DNA of 64,000 bases from Victivallales bacterium (GTDB lineage Bacteria; Verrucomicrobiota; Lentisphaeria; Victivallales; GWF2-38-69). The stretch's first letter is position 1. The number at the start of each line of letters is the position of its first letter. This document shows, in pieces, positions 19,718 through 29,810 of this stretch. The position numbers and the translations under genes are program-made. The notes under the pieces were generated by a model. The model was not told the DNA's origin. It ran no database searches and saw only the letters and a program-made list of their open reading frames with translations. The stretch lies in the NCBI GenBank assembly GCA_021733985.1, contig JAIPJT010000005.1, forward strand, positions 28,481 through 92,480. The letters are read 5' to 3'.

Positions 19718-20836
19718 TTATTTGCGTTTTTGTGTACAGACACTGAAGATGAGGTTTTCCAAAAGAATTCGCGGATTGGTATTTCCTGAAACAAATTCCT
19801 TATTTGCATTAATAAAAGTTGAAAAGATTAACTGCAGCTCTCTGTTAGAAAAATTAGTTGACTGCTTATGAAGCATATAAGCCCTGAAGGGGTGCATCTT
19901 TAACAGCATATTATCCGGAAATTTTTCAGAAAAATTTTCCAGTTTATTTTTAAAACTGTAGTATTGATAATTTTTAGTTTCAAAACCGAGTTCTGCTGCA
20001 GCTTTTTTTGTTTTTAGGATTTCCTGAAACTTTTTAACAGCAGAGTTAAACATAGTCAGTTCCGGATTGTAACTCGTCTTTTCAGAAATCAAAATGTCTA
20101 TAAGTATCTTTAGGGAGAAGAATGATTTCCTAATGTTTTTTTCGGCAAGGGAATCAGCAAAAATCCATCTTGCCATTTCTATTGTTTTTGTACATATCTC
20201 ATGGCAGTGCTCTATATTTATAGTATCGGCTTTATCGTAAATATATGAGGACAGTTTGGATATTTCGGATGAAAGTCTTCCGGTATCGCTTCCGACAGCT
20301 TCAGATAAGAATTCCAATGCATCGTGTGTGATCTTTACATTTTCTTTGCTGCATAAATCCCTGATCCTGTTTCGTAAATCAGCCTGATAGGTTTTATCTG
20401 TGGTTTTGAGTTTATTGTATTCATAGACTGTTCCGTTTTTTTTGCAGAATTTATAGAAAGCGGTCCTTTTATCTAAATTTGGTCCGTCGATAATAAGGGT
20501 CAGGCTGTCGTCACCAGCAGTTTCATCGAGTGATGACATAATTGATTTAAAATAATCCTGAAATTCTTTATTCGTGCCAGACTGGCCTGTAAGCTGTTTA
20601 AATGACATAAAATGTTTTAGCCAGACAGTTTTGGAGGGTGTAAAAAATGAAGGGGTATTAACTGTAATTATTAAATTTTCGAGGATTTTCTGCGGCGGAA
20701 CTTTTTCGTCATCACCGTTGATTACTTCAAAAGAAAATTCGTTTTCAAGTTTAGTTTTTTCAGCGGCGGCCTTTTTTTCAGCGTTGTTTTTTATTGCCAA
20801 ATTATCGTCACCGGTTAATAATATTAAATTAGACAT
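19718..20836 (-). CDS. holA: DNA polymerase III delta subunit
   Basis: 'ILLTGDDNLAIKNNAEK', 'EFLSEAVGSDTGRLSSEISKLSSY' typical of HolA. Confidence 0.75.
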   Translation of the reverse strand: MSNLILLTGDDNLAIKNNAEKKAAAEKTKLENEFSFEVINGDDEKVPPQKILENLIITVNTPSFFTPSKTVWLKHFMSFKQLTGQSGTNKEFQDYFKSIMSSLDETAGDDSLTLIIDGPNLDKRTAFYKFCKKNGTVYEYNKLKTTDKTYQADLRNRIRDLCSKENVKITHDALEFLSEAVGSDTGRLSSEISKLSSYIYDKADTINIEHCHEICTKTIEMARWIFADSLAEKNIRKSFFSLKILIDILISEKTSYNPELTMFNSAVKKFQEILKTKKAAAELGFETKNYQYYSFKNKLENFSEKFPDNMLLKMHPFRAYMLHKQSTNFSNRELQLIFSTFINANKEFVSGNTNPRILLENLIFSVCTQKRK

Positions 20837-21168
20837 ATAAAAGTTAAAAAATAATAATAGATTTTATCAATAGTAAAATGTAGCAGACAATTATTATATA
20901 ATACTTGTTTTTATTCAATAATCAATAATATTTAAATAACTATTTTTGTATAGTATCTGAAAAAATATTTACAGGAATTTCAGGCTATAAAGTTTAATAG
21001 CACAGTGAAACATGAGTTTAAGTTTTATTAGCTGCTCATGCTTTTGAAAAAATAAGCTTTGCTTTTTTTTTACTGCATTTTGCTTTTGTGCCTGCATCTA
21101 ATGCGGAGGCGTTTTGCATAGACTGTTGTCAAAAGTTATTTTTTTATAAATTGGAGAAAATTTTATAT

Positions 21169-22272
21169 ATGACGCATGATGAGTTAAAGAAGAACAGTAC
21201 TGAAGCTGAAGAGAGGCTGGAACACTTAAAAAAATATTTAAATATTGACGAAAACATTAGAAAAAAAAGCGAAATAGAAAAGGAAATGGCCGCCCCTAAT
21301 TTCTGGGATAACAGAGAAGAAGCCCAGAAAAAAATGGAGATTCTAAGCAGCGCTAAAGGTATTATAGAGAATTATCAGAACCTTGTAGACAAAGTAGAGG
21401 ATTTTTGCGCTTTTGCTGAACTTACTATAGAAGAAAATGATGAAACTATGCTGAAAGAAGCCGACAGTCTTTGGGAAAAGCTTTCCAATGCACTTAACAA
21501 AGCCGAACTGATGAGCTTTCTTTCAGGTAAGTATGACAAGAATAATGCGTATCTGACTATTCATGCCGGTGCAGGAGGAACAGAATCCTGTGACTGGGCT
21601 TCAATGCTTTTCAGAATGTACAGACGCTGGATAGAAAGAAGAGGATGGAACGAAGAAATTGAAGATTTTCTACCGGGGGATGAAGCAGGTATAAAAAGTG
21701 TAACTATGTATATAAAAGGTAATCTGGCTTACGGATACGCAAAAGCCGAAAGCGGTGTCCACAGACTTGTTAGGATTTCTCCTTTCGACAGTAATTCAAG
21801 ACGGCATACTTCATTTGCATCTGTCGAAGTTATGCCCGAGATAAGTGATGAGGATTTTGTAATTGAAATTGAAGAAAAAGATTTGAGAATGGATACTTTC
21901 AGAAGCAGCGGGGCAGGCGGACAGCATGTAAACAAAACAGACAGCGCTGTGCGGCTTACACATATACCGACAGGACTGGTTGCCTCCTGTCAGTCTGACA
22001 GGTCACAGCACAAGAATCGCTCCAAGGCTCTTAAAATGCTAAAATCTAAACTTTTTGCTGTAAAAGAGGAAGAACGCAGAAAAGAAACCGAAAATATATC
22101 CGGCGAAAAAACTGAAATGGGCTGGGGAAATCAAATACGCTCTTATGTACTGCACCCGTACCAGATGGTTAAAGACTTACGGACAAATACTGAGACAGGA
22201 AATACTTCGGCCGTACTTGACGGTGATATAGAAGTTTTTATAGATGCCTGGCTTAGAACGCGGAAGAATTAA
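21169..22272 (+). CDS. prfB: Peptide chain release factor 2
   Basis: 'AGAGGTESCDWASMLFRMYRRW', GGQ motif 'RSSGAGGQHVNKTDSAVRLTHIPTGLV', 'IRSYVLHPYQMVKDLRT'; start at ATG after TTGGAGAA. Confidence 0.95.
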   Translation: MTHDELKKNSTEAEERLEHLKKYLNIDENIRKKSEIEKEMAAPNFWDNREEAQKKMEILSSAKGIIENYQNLVDKVEDFCAFAELTIEENDETMLKEADSLWEKLSNALNKAELMSFLSGKYDKNNAYLTIHAGAGGTESCDWASMLFRMYRRWIERRGWNEEIEDFLPGDEAGIKSVTMYIKGNLAYGYAKAESGVHRLVRISPFDSNSRRHTSFASVEVMPEISDEDFVIEIEEKDLRMDTFRSSGAGGQHVNKTDSAVRLTHIPTGLVASCQSDRSQHKNRSKALKMLKSKLFAVKEEERRKETENISGEKTEMGWGNQIRSYVLHPYQMVKDLRTNTETGNTSAVLDGDIEVFIDAWLRTRKN

Positions 22273-22334
22273 TTCAGGACCCCTCATCAGGTAGGTTCAA
22301 ACTGAGCTCAGCTCTATAATAATATGTTGTATAT

Positions 22335-22513
22335 CAATGTCATTGAATTAAGGATTATGCTTTCGGAATCAAAGGATTGATTCCCTTCACAAAATACAGA
22401 ATTTGTGGCGGAGGGAACCAGTCCCCCGGTGTCTTGGCGTAGCTTCAAGCGAAGACAGATGGTTCCGTAGACTAAGCAAAGTCAATAATTTTATTTTTAA
22501 TTCAACGGCATTG
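22335..22513 (+). repeat. MITE-like dispersed element, intact copy
   Basis: ~179 bp bounded by CAATGTCATTGAATTAA ... TTAATTCAACGGCATTG (15/17 inverted match); diverged inverted copy at 60169-60319; internal hairpin GGAATCAA-AGGA-TTGATTCC. Confidence 0.8.
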
Positions 22514-22555
22514 TGTTGTAAATGATAATAGAACCAAATGCGAAAAGAATATTTC

Positions 22556-23008
22556 TTAATTGTTACCTGTACTTCCGAAGCCGCCTTTGCCTCTCTTAGT
22601 GATTGAAAGCTCCTTAACTTTTATCAGCCCGACTTGAGGAAGTTTATTTATTACCATCTGTGCGATTCTTTCACCACGTTTGACCGTGTAATTTTCTGTG
22701 CCTGCATTTAGCATGATAACACATACTTCGCCTCTGTAACCGGCGTCAACAGTACCCGGGCTGTTTGCTACAGTAAGAGTATGTTTGAGGGCAAGCCCGC
22801 TCCGGGGACGTATCTGTGCCTCGTAATGCAGAGGTAATTCAATAAATAAACCGGTAGGAACAAGATGTGATTTCCCGGGTTCAAGAAGAACTTCTTCGCG
22901 GGACTTTAAATCAAAAGCGGCATCGTCGTGGTGGGCTTTTTGAGGTATTAAATCGTCACAGCCTTCTTTCATTTTAATTTTCACTACGATATTTCCATCT
23001 ATACTCAT
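22556..23008 (-). CDS. dut: dUTP diphosphatase
   Basis: 'DAAFDLKSREEVLLEPG', 'IRPRSGLALKH', 'NSPGTVDAGYRGEVCVIMLN', 'RIAQMVINKL', 'RGKGGFGSTG'; start ATG after AAAGGTG. Confidence 0.95.
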   Translation of the reverse strand: MSIDGNIVVKIKMKEGCDDLIPQKAHHDDAAFDLKSREEVLLEPGKSHLVPTGLFIELPLHYEAQIRPRSGLALKHTLTVANSPGTVDAGYRGEVCVIMLNAGTENYTVKRGERIAQMVINKLPQVGLIKVKELSITKRGKGGFGSTGNN

Positions 23009-23196
23009 AATTATCACCTTTCCTGCTTTTTATGTTGGCTTTTTATATTATTTTATATTAATATTTAAATGAAATTAAATTATTATAAAAAGAAAAAACC
23101 GGTACATGATACTCGTTATGCCTCTTTTTATGAATTTTAACTTATTTAAATTTATAATCAATAAAATAAGAAAAGACAACAACTGTTTGTTAAAAG

Positions 23197-24387
23197 ATGG
23201 AAAACATAAATATTTATGAATGTCAGAAAAGATATATTCTTCCTACTTATCCGGAAGCTGAGCTAATACTTGTGAAAGGGCAGGGTGCTTACGTGAGAAA
23301 TGATAAAGGCAGGGAATATCTTGATTTTACATGCGGCATCGGAGTATGCAACTTAGGGCACTGTCACAGAAAAGTAACTTCTGAAATATCAGCTCAGGCT
23401 ACTGAGCTTATGCATGTGTCGAACCTGTTTATGACCCGAAAACAGCCCTTACTTGCAAAGAAAATTATAGATTCATCATTCAGCGGCAGGGTCTTTTTTG
23501 CCAACAGCGGATCAGAAGCTAATGAAGGTATGATTAAGTTTGCAAGAAAATGGGGCAATAAACGCGGAAGAAATAAAATTATAACAATGAACAATTCTTT
23601 TCATGGCAGAAGTTTAGCCACTTTAGCCGCTACTGGAAAAAGTATATACAGAAAGGGTTTTAAGCCAAAAACACAGGGCTTTATTGAAATTCCGTTTAAT
23701 GATTTTAGAGCTGTGAAAGAAGCATACTATAAATCAGGAAAGAAAATTGCCGCAGTTCTGCTGGAACCTATTCAGGGTGAAGGCGGTGTTATACCGGCTG
23801 ATAATAATTACATCGGAAATCTCAGAAAATTCTGCACTGATAATGATATACTTTTAATGCTGGATGAAGTGCAGACCGGTATGGGCAGAACTGGAGAATT
23901 TTTTGCATATAAACATTATAATATTGAACCTGACCTGATGTCCATGGCAAAAGGACTCGGGAATGGTTTTCCGATTGGAGCATTTGCTGTAAATGATTCT
24001 GTAGAAAACGTTTTAACTCCAGGTACACATGCATCAACTTTCGGAGGGTCTCCGCTGGCATGTTCAGCTGCAATAGCAGTATTTGATGCTATTTATGAAG
24101 AAAATTTACTGAGTAATACAGCTAAAATGGGAGGGGTCCTGATGGAAGAACTTAATAAACTCAAAAAGGTGAACAGTTCTATCCGTGCAATAAGAGGTAA
24201 AGGTTTGATGGTCGGTATAGAGTTTGCGACTGATGTTAAAAAAATTATATACAAAGCCCGGGAAGAGGGCCTGCTTCTCATCCCTGCAGGTAAAAATGTA
24301 ATCAGGTTTTATCCCCCGCTTAATGTTACAGCGGAAGAATTAATAGATGGTTTAAATATTTTCAAGAAAATAATAAAAGTCCTGTAA
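23197..24387 (+). CDS. argD: Acetylornithine/succinyldiaminopimelate aminotransferase
   Basis: 'FTCGIGVCNLGHCH', 'FFANSGSEANEGMIKFARKW', 'LLMLDEVQTGMGRTGEFFAY', 'KGLGNGFPIGAF'; adjacent argF. Confidence 0.93.
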   Translation: MENINIYECQKRYILPTYPEAELILVKGQGAYVRNDKGREYLDFTCGIGVCNLGHCHRKVTSEISAQATELMHVSNLFMTRKQPLLAKKIIDSSFSGRVFFANSGSEANEGMIKFARKWGNKRGRNKIITMNNSFHGRSLATLAATGKSIYRKGFKPKTQGFIEIPFNDFRAVKEAYYKSGKKIAAVLLEPIQGEGGVIPADNNYIGNLRKFCTDNDILLMLDEVQTGMGRTGEFFAYKHYNIEPDLMSMAKGLGNGFPIGAFAVNDSVENVLTPGTHASTFGGSPLACSAAIAVFDAIYEENLLSNTAKMGGVLMEELNKLKKVNSSIRAIRGKGLMVGIEFATDVKKIIYKAREEGLLLIPAGKNVIRFYPPLNVTAEELIDGLNIFKKIIKVL

Positions 24388-24418
24388 AAGTAAAAAATTT
24401 TAAAAAAAGGAGGAAATA

Positions 24419-25408
24419 ATGGCTGTTAATCTAAAAGGCAGAAGTTTTTTAACTCTAAACGATTTTACCCCTGAAGAAATCCAATATCTGTTGCAGCTTT
24501 CAAAGGACCTTAAAGCTAAAAAAAGAATGGGAATAAAAGGTACAGCTTTAGAAAGAAAAAATATAGTTCTGCTATTTGATAAATCATCAACAAGAACAAG
24601 ATGTGCTTTTGAAACAGCTGCTTACGAGGAAGGGGCAAATGTAACTTATTTAACAAATTCCCAGTTTCAGGTCAAAGAATCATTAGAAGATTCCGCGAAA
24701 GTTCTCGGACGTTATTATGACGGGATTGAATACAGAGGATTTAAACAGGAAGTTGTTGAGAAGCTTGCTCAGTTCTCAGGTGTTCCTGTATGGAACGGGC
24801 TTACAGATGTAGACCATCCGACACAGGTTTTAGCCGATTTTCTAACATTACAGGAGAAAATACCGCACAAGCCGCTCTCAAATATAAAACTTGTTTTTAC
24901 AGGTGACTCAAGAAATAATATGGCGTATGCACTTATGTACGGGGCTGCAAAACTGGGAATGCATTTTGTTGCTCTCGGGCCGGAAGAGCTCTCTCCCGAT
25001 CCTGAAATAATGGACAATATACAGAAATACGCAGAAAAAACAGGAGCTAAAATCGAATATACAGATAATGTTGATATTGCTGTTAATAAAGCAGATGCTA
25101 TTTATACTGATGTCTGGGTATCTATGGGCGAGGATGTTGATTATGCAGAAAGAGCAAAATTACTGGAACCTTACCGTGTGACTGCAAAAATGATACAGAA
25201 AACGCAAAATGATAATGTCCTTTTTATGCACTGCCTGCCGTCTTATCATGATTTTGAGACTGAAAATGCTAAAAAGATGAAAGATCAAGGTATCGATATC
25301 AGAGAAGTGACAGATGAAATTTTCAGAAGCAGACATTCGGTTGTTTTTGATGAAGCAGAAAACAGACTTCATACAATTAAAGCTGTTATGGTTGCTACAA
25401 TAAGCTGA
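24419..25408 (+). CDS. argF: Ornithine carbamoyltransferase
   Basis: 'FDKSSTRTRCAFETAA', 'NGLTDVDHPTQVLADFLTLQE', 'FMHCLPSYHD'. Confidence 0.95.
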   Translation: MAVNLKGRSFLTLNDFTPEEIQYLLQLSKDLKAKKRMGIKGTALERKNIVLLFDKSSTRTRCAFETAAYEEGANVTYLTNSQFQVKESLEDSAKVLGRYYDGIEYRGFKQEVVEKLAQFSGVPVWNGLTDVDHPTQVLADFLTLQEKIPHKPLSNIKLVFTGDSRNNMAYALMYGAAKLGMHFVALGPEELSPDPEIMDNIQKYAEKTGAKIEYTDNVDIAVNKADAIYTDVWVSMGEDVDYAERAKLLEPYRVTAKMIQKTQNDNVLFMHCLPSYHDFETENAKKMKDQGIDIREVTDEIFRSRHSVVFDEAENRLHTIKAVMVATIS

Positions 25409-25429
25409 ATAATTTAAGGAGAATTGGAC

Positions 25430-26830
25430 GTGTCACCAGAACTTCAATGGCTTATATACATACTAATTGAAAATGAGATTATAAGTAATGAAGACTGTTT
25501 GTCTCTTCTTGAAAAAATGGGCGAAGATGCCGGTTTTGAAGCCTTTGCCCAGGAAGCATATAATGCAGTTTCGGAACAACTTTCAGAAGAAGAGGCAAAA
25601 TCTATGCTCGACAGCTTTGAAGAGGCTATTGAGTTAGCTGCCCAAATGGCGGAAAAAGGTGAAGAAGTCCCGGCGGATTTTACGGAAACCCTTAACAGGG
25701 GCAAAGATGTAACTGAGGGGGGTGGCAGAGATAAAGAAAATGCTGAAGATATAAATGAGGTATTATTGAGTTTAATTAACTATTCTATCGAAAACAGTGC
25801 CAGCGATCTTTACCTCTCTCCCAATAATCCGCCGTTTATGCGCGTGGCGGGAAAAATCGAATATTTAAATGATAACCCCCTCACTCCCGAGGATTCTTAT
25901 CATTTTAATACTGTACTGCTCTCCGAAGAGCAAAAAAAGCATCTTAAAGAGAATAATGAAATAACTGCTACTCTTCAAATTGGAGGAGTCAAAATTAGGA
26001 GTAACATAATAACTCATAAAGAGGGTATAACCGGCAGTTACCATTTAATTAACGATAACATAACTAAGCTGCCTGAACTGGGATTTTCTGAAACTTCAAT
26101 AGAAACCATTGAAAAGATGTTGAATTATTACAATGGAATTATTTTTGTGACAGGGCCGAAAAATTCCGGAAAGACAACAACAATAGCTGCATTAATAGAT
26201 ATTCTTAGAAACAAAAAGGAAGACTGTATAAATGTTTTTGAGGATCCGGCTGAAGGAATTTTTAGTTCGACCAGTGAATGCAATATTATCCAGAAAGAAA
26301 AGGGAACTCATATAGAAACTTACTTGGCAGGTATACGGCAGTCTTATAATGAAGATACCGGGATTTTGATTATTGATGAAATAGATTCTAAGGAGACCGC
26401 AGAGTATATTATAAATGCAGCTGAAAACGGAAGGTTTGTAATTGCAACTTTAACTACATACGATTCAATAAATTCATTAAACCGGTTTGTAAATTTGTTT
26501 CCGGAGAATAAACAGTCTTTGATTTATCAGAAAATTGCCCGTATTTTAAGAGGTGTTATTTCTCAAATGCTTTTGCCTAATTTAACCGATAGCATTACCC
26601 TTGGGTATGAAATTCTGGTTAATACAGTACCTGTATCCAATAATATTTTTGAAGGTAAACTTTATTTACTGAAACCGGCAATGGAGGTCGGGAAAAAAAA
26701 TGGAATGGTTATTATGGATGACTGTATTTATGAACTGTACAGAGAGGGAACGATTGCAGCTGAAGTTGCTCTTAAAAATTTATATAACCGAAAACAGTAT
26801 GAAAAGATGATCAGCAGTACAAATCTTTAA
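25430..26830 (+). CDS. Divergent PilT/GspE-type secretion ATPase with extra N-terminal helical domain
   Basis: 'NYYNGIIFVTGPKNSGKTTTIAALIDIL' (Walker A), 'GILIIDEIDSKETAEYIINAAENGRFVIATLTTYDS'; GTG start 8 nt after AAGGAG. Confidence 0.85.
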   Translation: MSPELQWLIYILIENEIISNEDCLSLLEKMGEDAGFEAFAQEAYNAVSEQLSEEEAKSMLDSFEEAIELAAQMAEKGEEVPADFTETLNRGKDVTEGGGRDKENAEDINEVLLSLINYSIENSASDLYLSPNNPPFMRVAGKIEYLNDNPLTPEDSYHFNTVLLSEEQKKHLKENNEITATLQIGGVKIRSNIITHKEGITGSYHLINDNITKLPELGFSETSIETIEKMLNYYNGIIFVTGPKNSGKTTTIAALIDILRNKKEDCINVFEDPAEGIFSSTSECNIIQKEKGTHIETYLAGIRQSYNEDTGILIIDEIDSKETAEYIINAAENGRFVIATLTTYDSINSLNRFVNLFPENKQSLIYQKIARILRGVISQMLLPNLTDSITLGYEILVNTVPVSNNIFEGKLYLLKPAMEVGKKNGMVIMDDCIYELYREGTIAAEVALKNLYNRKQYEKMISSTNL

Positions 26831-26846
26831 AGCAGGATAATGTTTT

Positions 26847-27917
26847 ATGCCGGCAATAGATGAATTATTGAATTCAATGGTCGATGCAGGTGCATCTGAT
26901 TTACATCTCATTGTAGAGGAGACAGCAAAGGCACGTATTGATGGAACATTAGAAAGATTTTCAGATAATCCAATACCTGAAGATCAGATGGAGCCGTTGC
27001 TGAAAGAAATCTGTACTGAAATACAGTGGAAGAAATTCCTGAAAGAAAAACATTTATGTTTTGTTTATGAAATTCCTGAAGTTGCCCGTTTTAGAGCAAC
27101 ATATTCTGTTTACCAGAAAGGATATACCGCCGTATTCAGGATGATACCTCTTGAGATTTCAACTTTAGAGGAGCTTAATCTCCCTGATGTTTTCAGAAAA
27201 ATATGCGAATTTCGGAGCGGTCTGGTTTGTGTTTCGGGCCCTGCCGGGAACGGGAAAAGTACTGTAATGGCCGCAATCCTCGATCACATTAACCATAATC
27301 ATGATAACAGGTACGCTATTACTGTAGAGGATACTGTGGAGTTTATTCATAAAAATAATAAATCTATCATTGAATACAGGGAGGCGGGCATACATACAGC
27401 CAGTAAAGCCGAAGCGTTAAAGAGCGCTATGAGAGCCGGTCCTGATATTGTTCTTATCGATGAACTTGACAGCAGAGAAGTTATCGAAAACGCTTTAAAA
27501 TGTGCTTCAATGGGAATCCTTGTTATAGCTTCGATCAGATCATACAGTGTTATTAGTGCTATAAATAATATGATAGAATTTTTCCCTCAAGAACAACAGG
27601 GGCTCATACAGGCAATGCTCGGAGAATCTTTAAAAGCTGCAGTAACACAGCTTTTGTGTCAAAGAAAACAATTAAATGAGTCGAGGATTGCTGTACATGA
27701 CATACTTCTCTGGACTGATGCTTTGCCGAATATACTCAGGAACGGTTATATAAACAATATAAATTCCGTTATTGACGGGAGCAAAAGCTCTGGAATGACA
27801 TCTATAGACGGCTGTCTACATCAGTTACTGAACGAGGAAGTTATTTCTGCTGAAGAAGCATTTATGAAATCAAACAATAAAAAAATATTCTTTAAATTTA
27901 TAAAAAATGAAGAATAA
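26847..27917 (+). CDS. Divergent PilT-like ATPase, paralogue of the preceding gene
   Basis: 'MPAIDELLNSMVDAGASDLHLIV', 'GLVCVSGPAGNGKSTVMAAILDHIN', 'ITVEDTVEFIHKNNKSIIEYREAGIHT', 'PDIVLIDELDSREVIENALKCA'. Confidence 0.87.
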   Translation: MPAIDELLNSMVDAGASDLHLIVEETAKARIDGTLERFSDNPIPEDQMEPLLKEICTEIQWKKFLKEKHLCFVYEIPEVARFRATYSVYQKGYTAVFRMIPLEISTLEELNLPDVFRKICEFRSGLVCVSGPAGNGKSTVMAAILDHINHNHDNRYAITVEDTVEFIHKNNKSIIEYREAGIHTASKAEALKSAMRAGPDIVLIDELDSREVIENALKCASMGILVIASIRSYSVISAINNMIEFFPQEQQGLIQAMLGESLKAAVTQLLCQRKQLNESRIAVHDILLWTDALPNILRNGYINNINSVIDGSKSSGMTSIDGCLHQLLNEEVISAEEAFMKSNNKKIFFKFIKNEE

Positions 27918-27938
27918 TAACAGTTGAAGGGTATGATA

Positions 27939-28730
27939 ATGCATTATGAGTACCGGGAGAATAATTATGATACTCCTGCAAATTATCCAAATTTTTTAGG
28001 CGATAAGCTTTTTTTAAAAACAAGAATATTTTTTTACTGCAGAATCGTAAAATTAGTCTTCGACACCAATAGGGTTATACAGAAAGGTAAATTTTCGGAT
28101 AAAGCCTGGAGTGAGGCAAGTTATTATGCGTTGAGAACGATCGAAGGATGCGAAGGAAAAGTGCATATAAGGAACATGAATAATATTGATAAACATAACG
28201 GGGCCGTTGTTTTTATCGGGAACCATATGAGCATGCTTGAATCTTTCGTCCTTCCCGGTGTAATCTGTCCGCATAAAAAAATAAGTTTTGTAGTAAAAAA
28301 AAGCCTTGTGGATTATCCTTTTTTCGGATTAGTAATGCGTACTACAAGGCCGGTGATTGTTGGAAGAGTCGACCCTGCTGCTGATTTTAAAGCAGTAATG
28401 AACGATGGTTCGAAACTCTTAAAAGAGGGAAGGTCTGTTGTAGTTTTCCCGCAAAGTACGAGAAGTTCGGGTTTTAAGCCGGACGAATTTAACTCAATTG
28501 GAATAAAGCTTGCAAGAAAAGCAAAAGTGCCTGTGGTGCCAATTGCTTTGAAAACAGATTTTTGGGGAAACGGAAAAATATTTAAAGATGTAGGACCTTT
28601 AAACAGAGATAAAGGAGTATTTATAGAATTCGGAGAACCAATGGATATTAAGGGTAACGGCAAAGCTGAACACAAGAGTATAACAGAGTTTATTTCCGGT
28701 AAAATAAAAGAATGGGAAAATAAATATTAA
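27939..28730 (+). CDS. 1-acyl-sn-glycerol-3-phosphate acyltransferase family
   Basis: PlsC-type 'VVFIGNHMSMLESFVLPG', 'VVVFPQSTRSSGFKPDEFNSIGIKLARKAKVPVVPIAL'. Confidence 0.85.
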   Translation: MHYEYRENNYDTPANYPNFLGDKLFLKTRIFFYCRIVKLVFDTNRVIQKGKFSDKAWSEASYYALRTIEGCEGKVHIRNMNNIDKHNGAVVFIGNHMSMLESFVLPGVICPHKKISFVVKKSLVDYPFFGLVMRTTRPVIVGRVDPAADFKAVMNDGSKLLKEGRSVVVFPQSTRSSGFKPDEFNSIGIKLARKAKVPVVPIALKTDFWGNGKIFKDVGPLNRDKGVFIEFGEPMDIKGNGKAEHKSITEFISGKIKEWENKY

Positions 28731-28756
28731 AAACTGTCGTTATTCGGATAAATCAT

Positions 28757-29713
28757 ATGATCACTGTAGAAAAACTATATAAAAGTTTCGGCCGCCTAAG
28801 GGCTGTAAACGGGATTACATTCAGTGTCGAGAAAGGGGAAATACTGGGTTTCCTGGGGCCGAACGGCGCCGGGAAAAGTACTACTATGCGTATTTTGACC
28901 GGCTATCTTAAACCAACATCAGGTACAGTAAAATTTGATAATACCGATGTCGTATTATATCCGGAAGAAATCAAAGAGAAAATTGGTTACCTGCCTGAAA
29001 CTGCACCTGTATATAAAGATATGACTGTTAAAGGTTTCCTGAAATTTATAGCTCGTATCAGACAGGTCCCGGATATCGATACCGCTATTAGACGGGTAGT
29101 GGAACTCTGCAGCATCAGCAGTGTGTATAGACGCCCCATAGAAACTTTGTCAAAAGGTTACGTACAGCGCGTATGCCTTGCCCAGGCACTCCTGCATGAC
29201 CCTGAAGTACTTATTCTTGATGAACCTACAGACGGGCTCGATCCTATTCAGAAGAAGGAGATACAGGAATTGATAAAGAAAATGGGTGAGAGAAAAACGA
29301 TCCTTATATCCACTCATATGCTTGATGAGGTAGAAGAATATTGCAATCGGATAATAATTATATCAGAAGGCAGGATCAAAGCTGAAGGGGATTTAAATAA
29401 AGTAAAAACATTTTCCGGCAATTCGAATACTTTAGTACTGGAACTGTCGAACGATAATGCTGTAAAGTTAGGTCCTTTCATCTTTAAAGATATTAAACAG
29501 TGTGACATTATGTTCACAAAGGAGTTATTCAACGATTCTGTTAAATACAGGTTTTTCCCTAACGGGAATATCTCTTTATTTGAGCTGATGTGGAAAACAT
29601 TCGATTACCTCAGAGAAAACAATATCAATTTTATTGATTTTAAATATGATAACGGTTCCCTTAATGATGCATTTAGAAGCGTTGTTAATCCAAATTCAAA
29701 AACCATGCTGTAG
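28757..29713 (+). CDS. ABC transporter ATP-binding protein (GldA-like)
   Basis: 'GFLGPNGAGKSTTMRILTGYLKPTSG', 'LSKGYVQRVCLAQALLHDPEVLILDEPTDGLDPIQ'. Confidence 0.92.
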   Translation: MITVEKLYKSFGRLRAVNGITFSVEKGEILGFLGPNGAGKSTTMRILTGYLKPTSGTVKFDNTDVVLYPEEIKEKIGYLPETAPVYKDMTVKGFLKFIARIRQVPDIDTAIRRVVELCSISSVYRRPIETLSKGYVQRVCLAQALLHDPEVLILDEPTDGLDPIQKKEIQELIKKMGERKTILISTHMLDEVEEYCNRIIIISEGRIKAEGDLNKVKTFSGNSNTLVLELSNDNAVKLGPFIFKDIKQCDIMFTKELFNDSVKYRFFPNGNISLFELMWKTFDYLRENNINFIDFKYDNGSLNDAFRSVVNPNSKTML

Positions 29714-29810
29714 ACGACTGACGGGATGTCGAACGACACAAAAAGGCCGAAAAATTTTATAACTATGACAATATCAAATTTATCTTAACTGCTAACTGTT
29801 ACAGGAAAGT

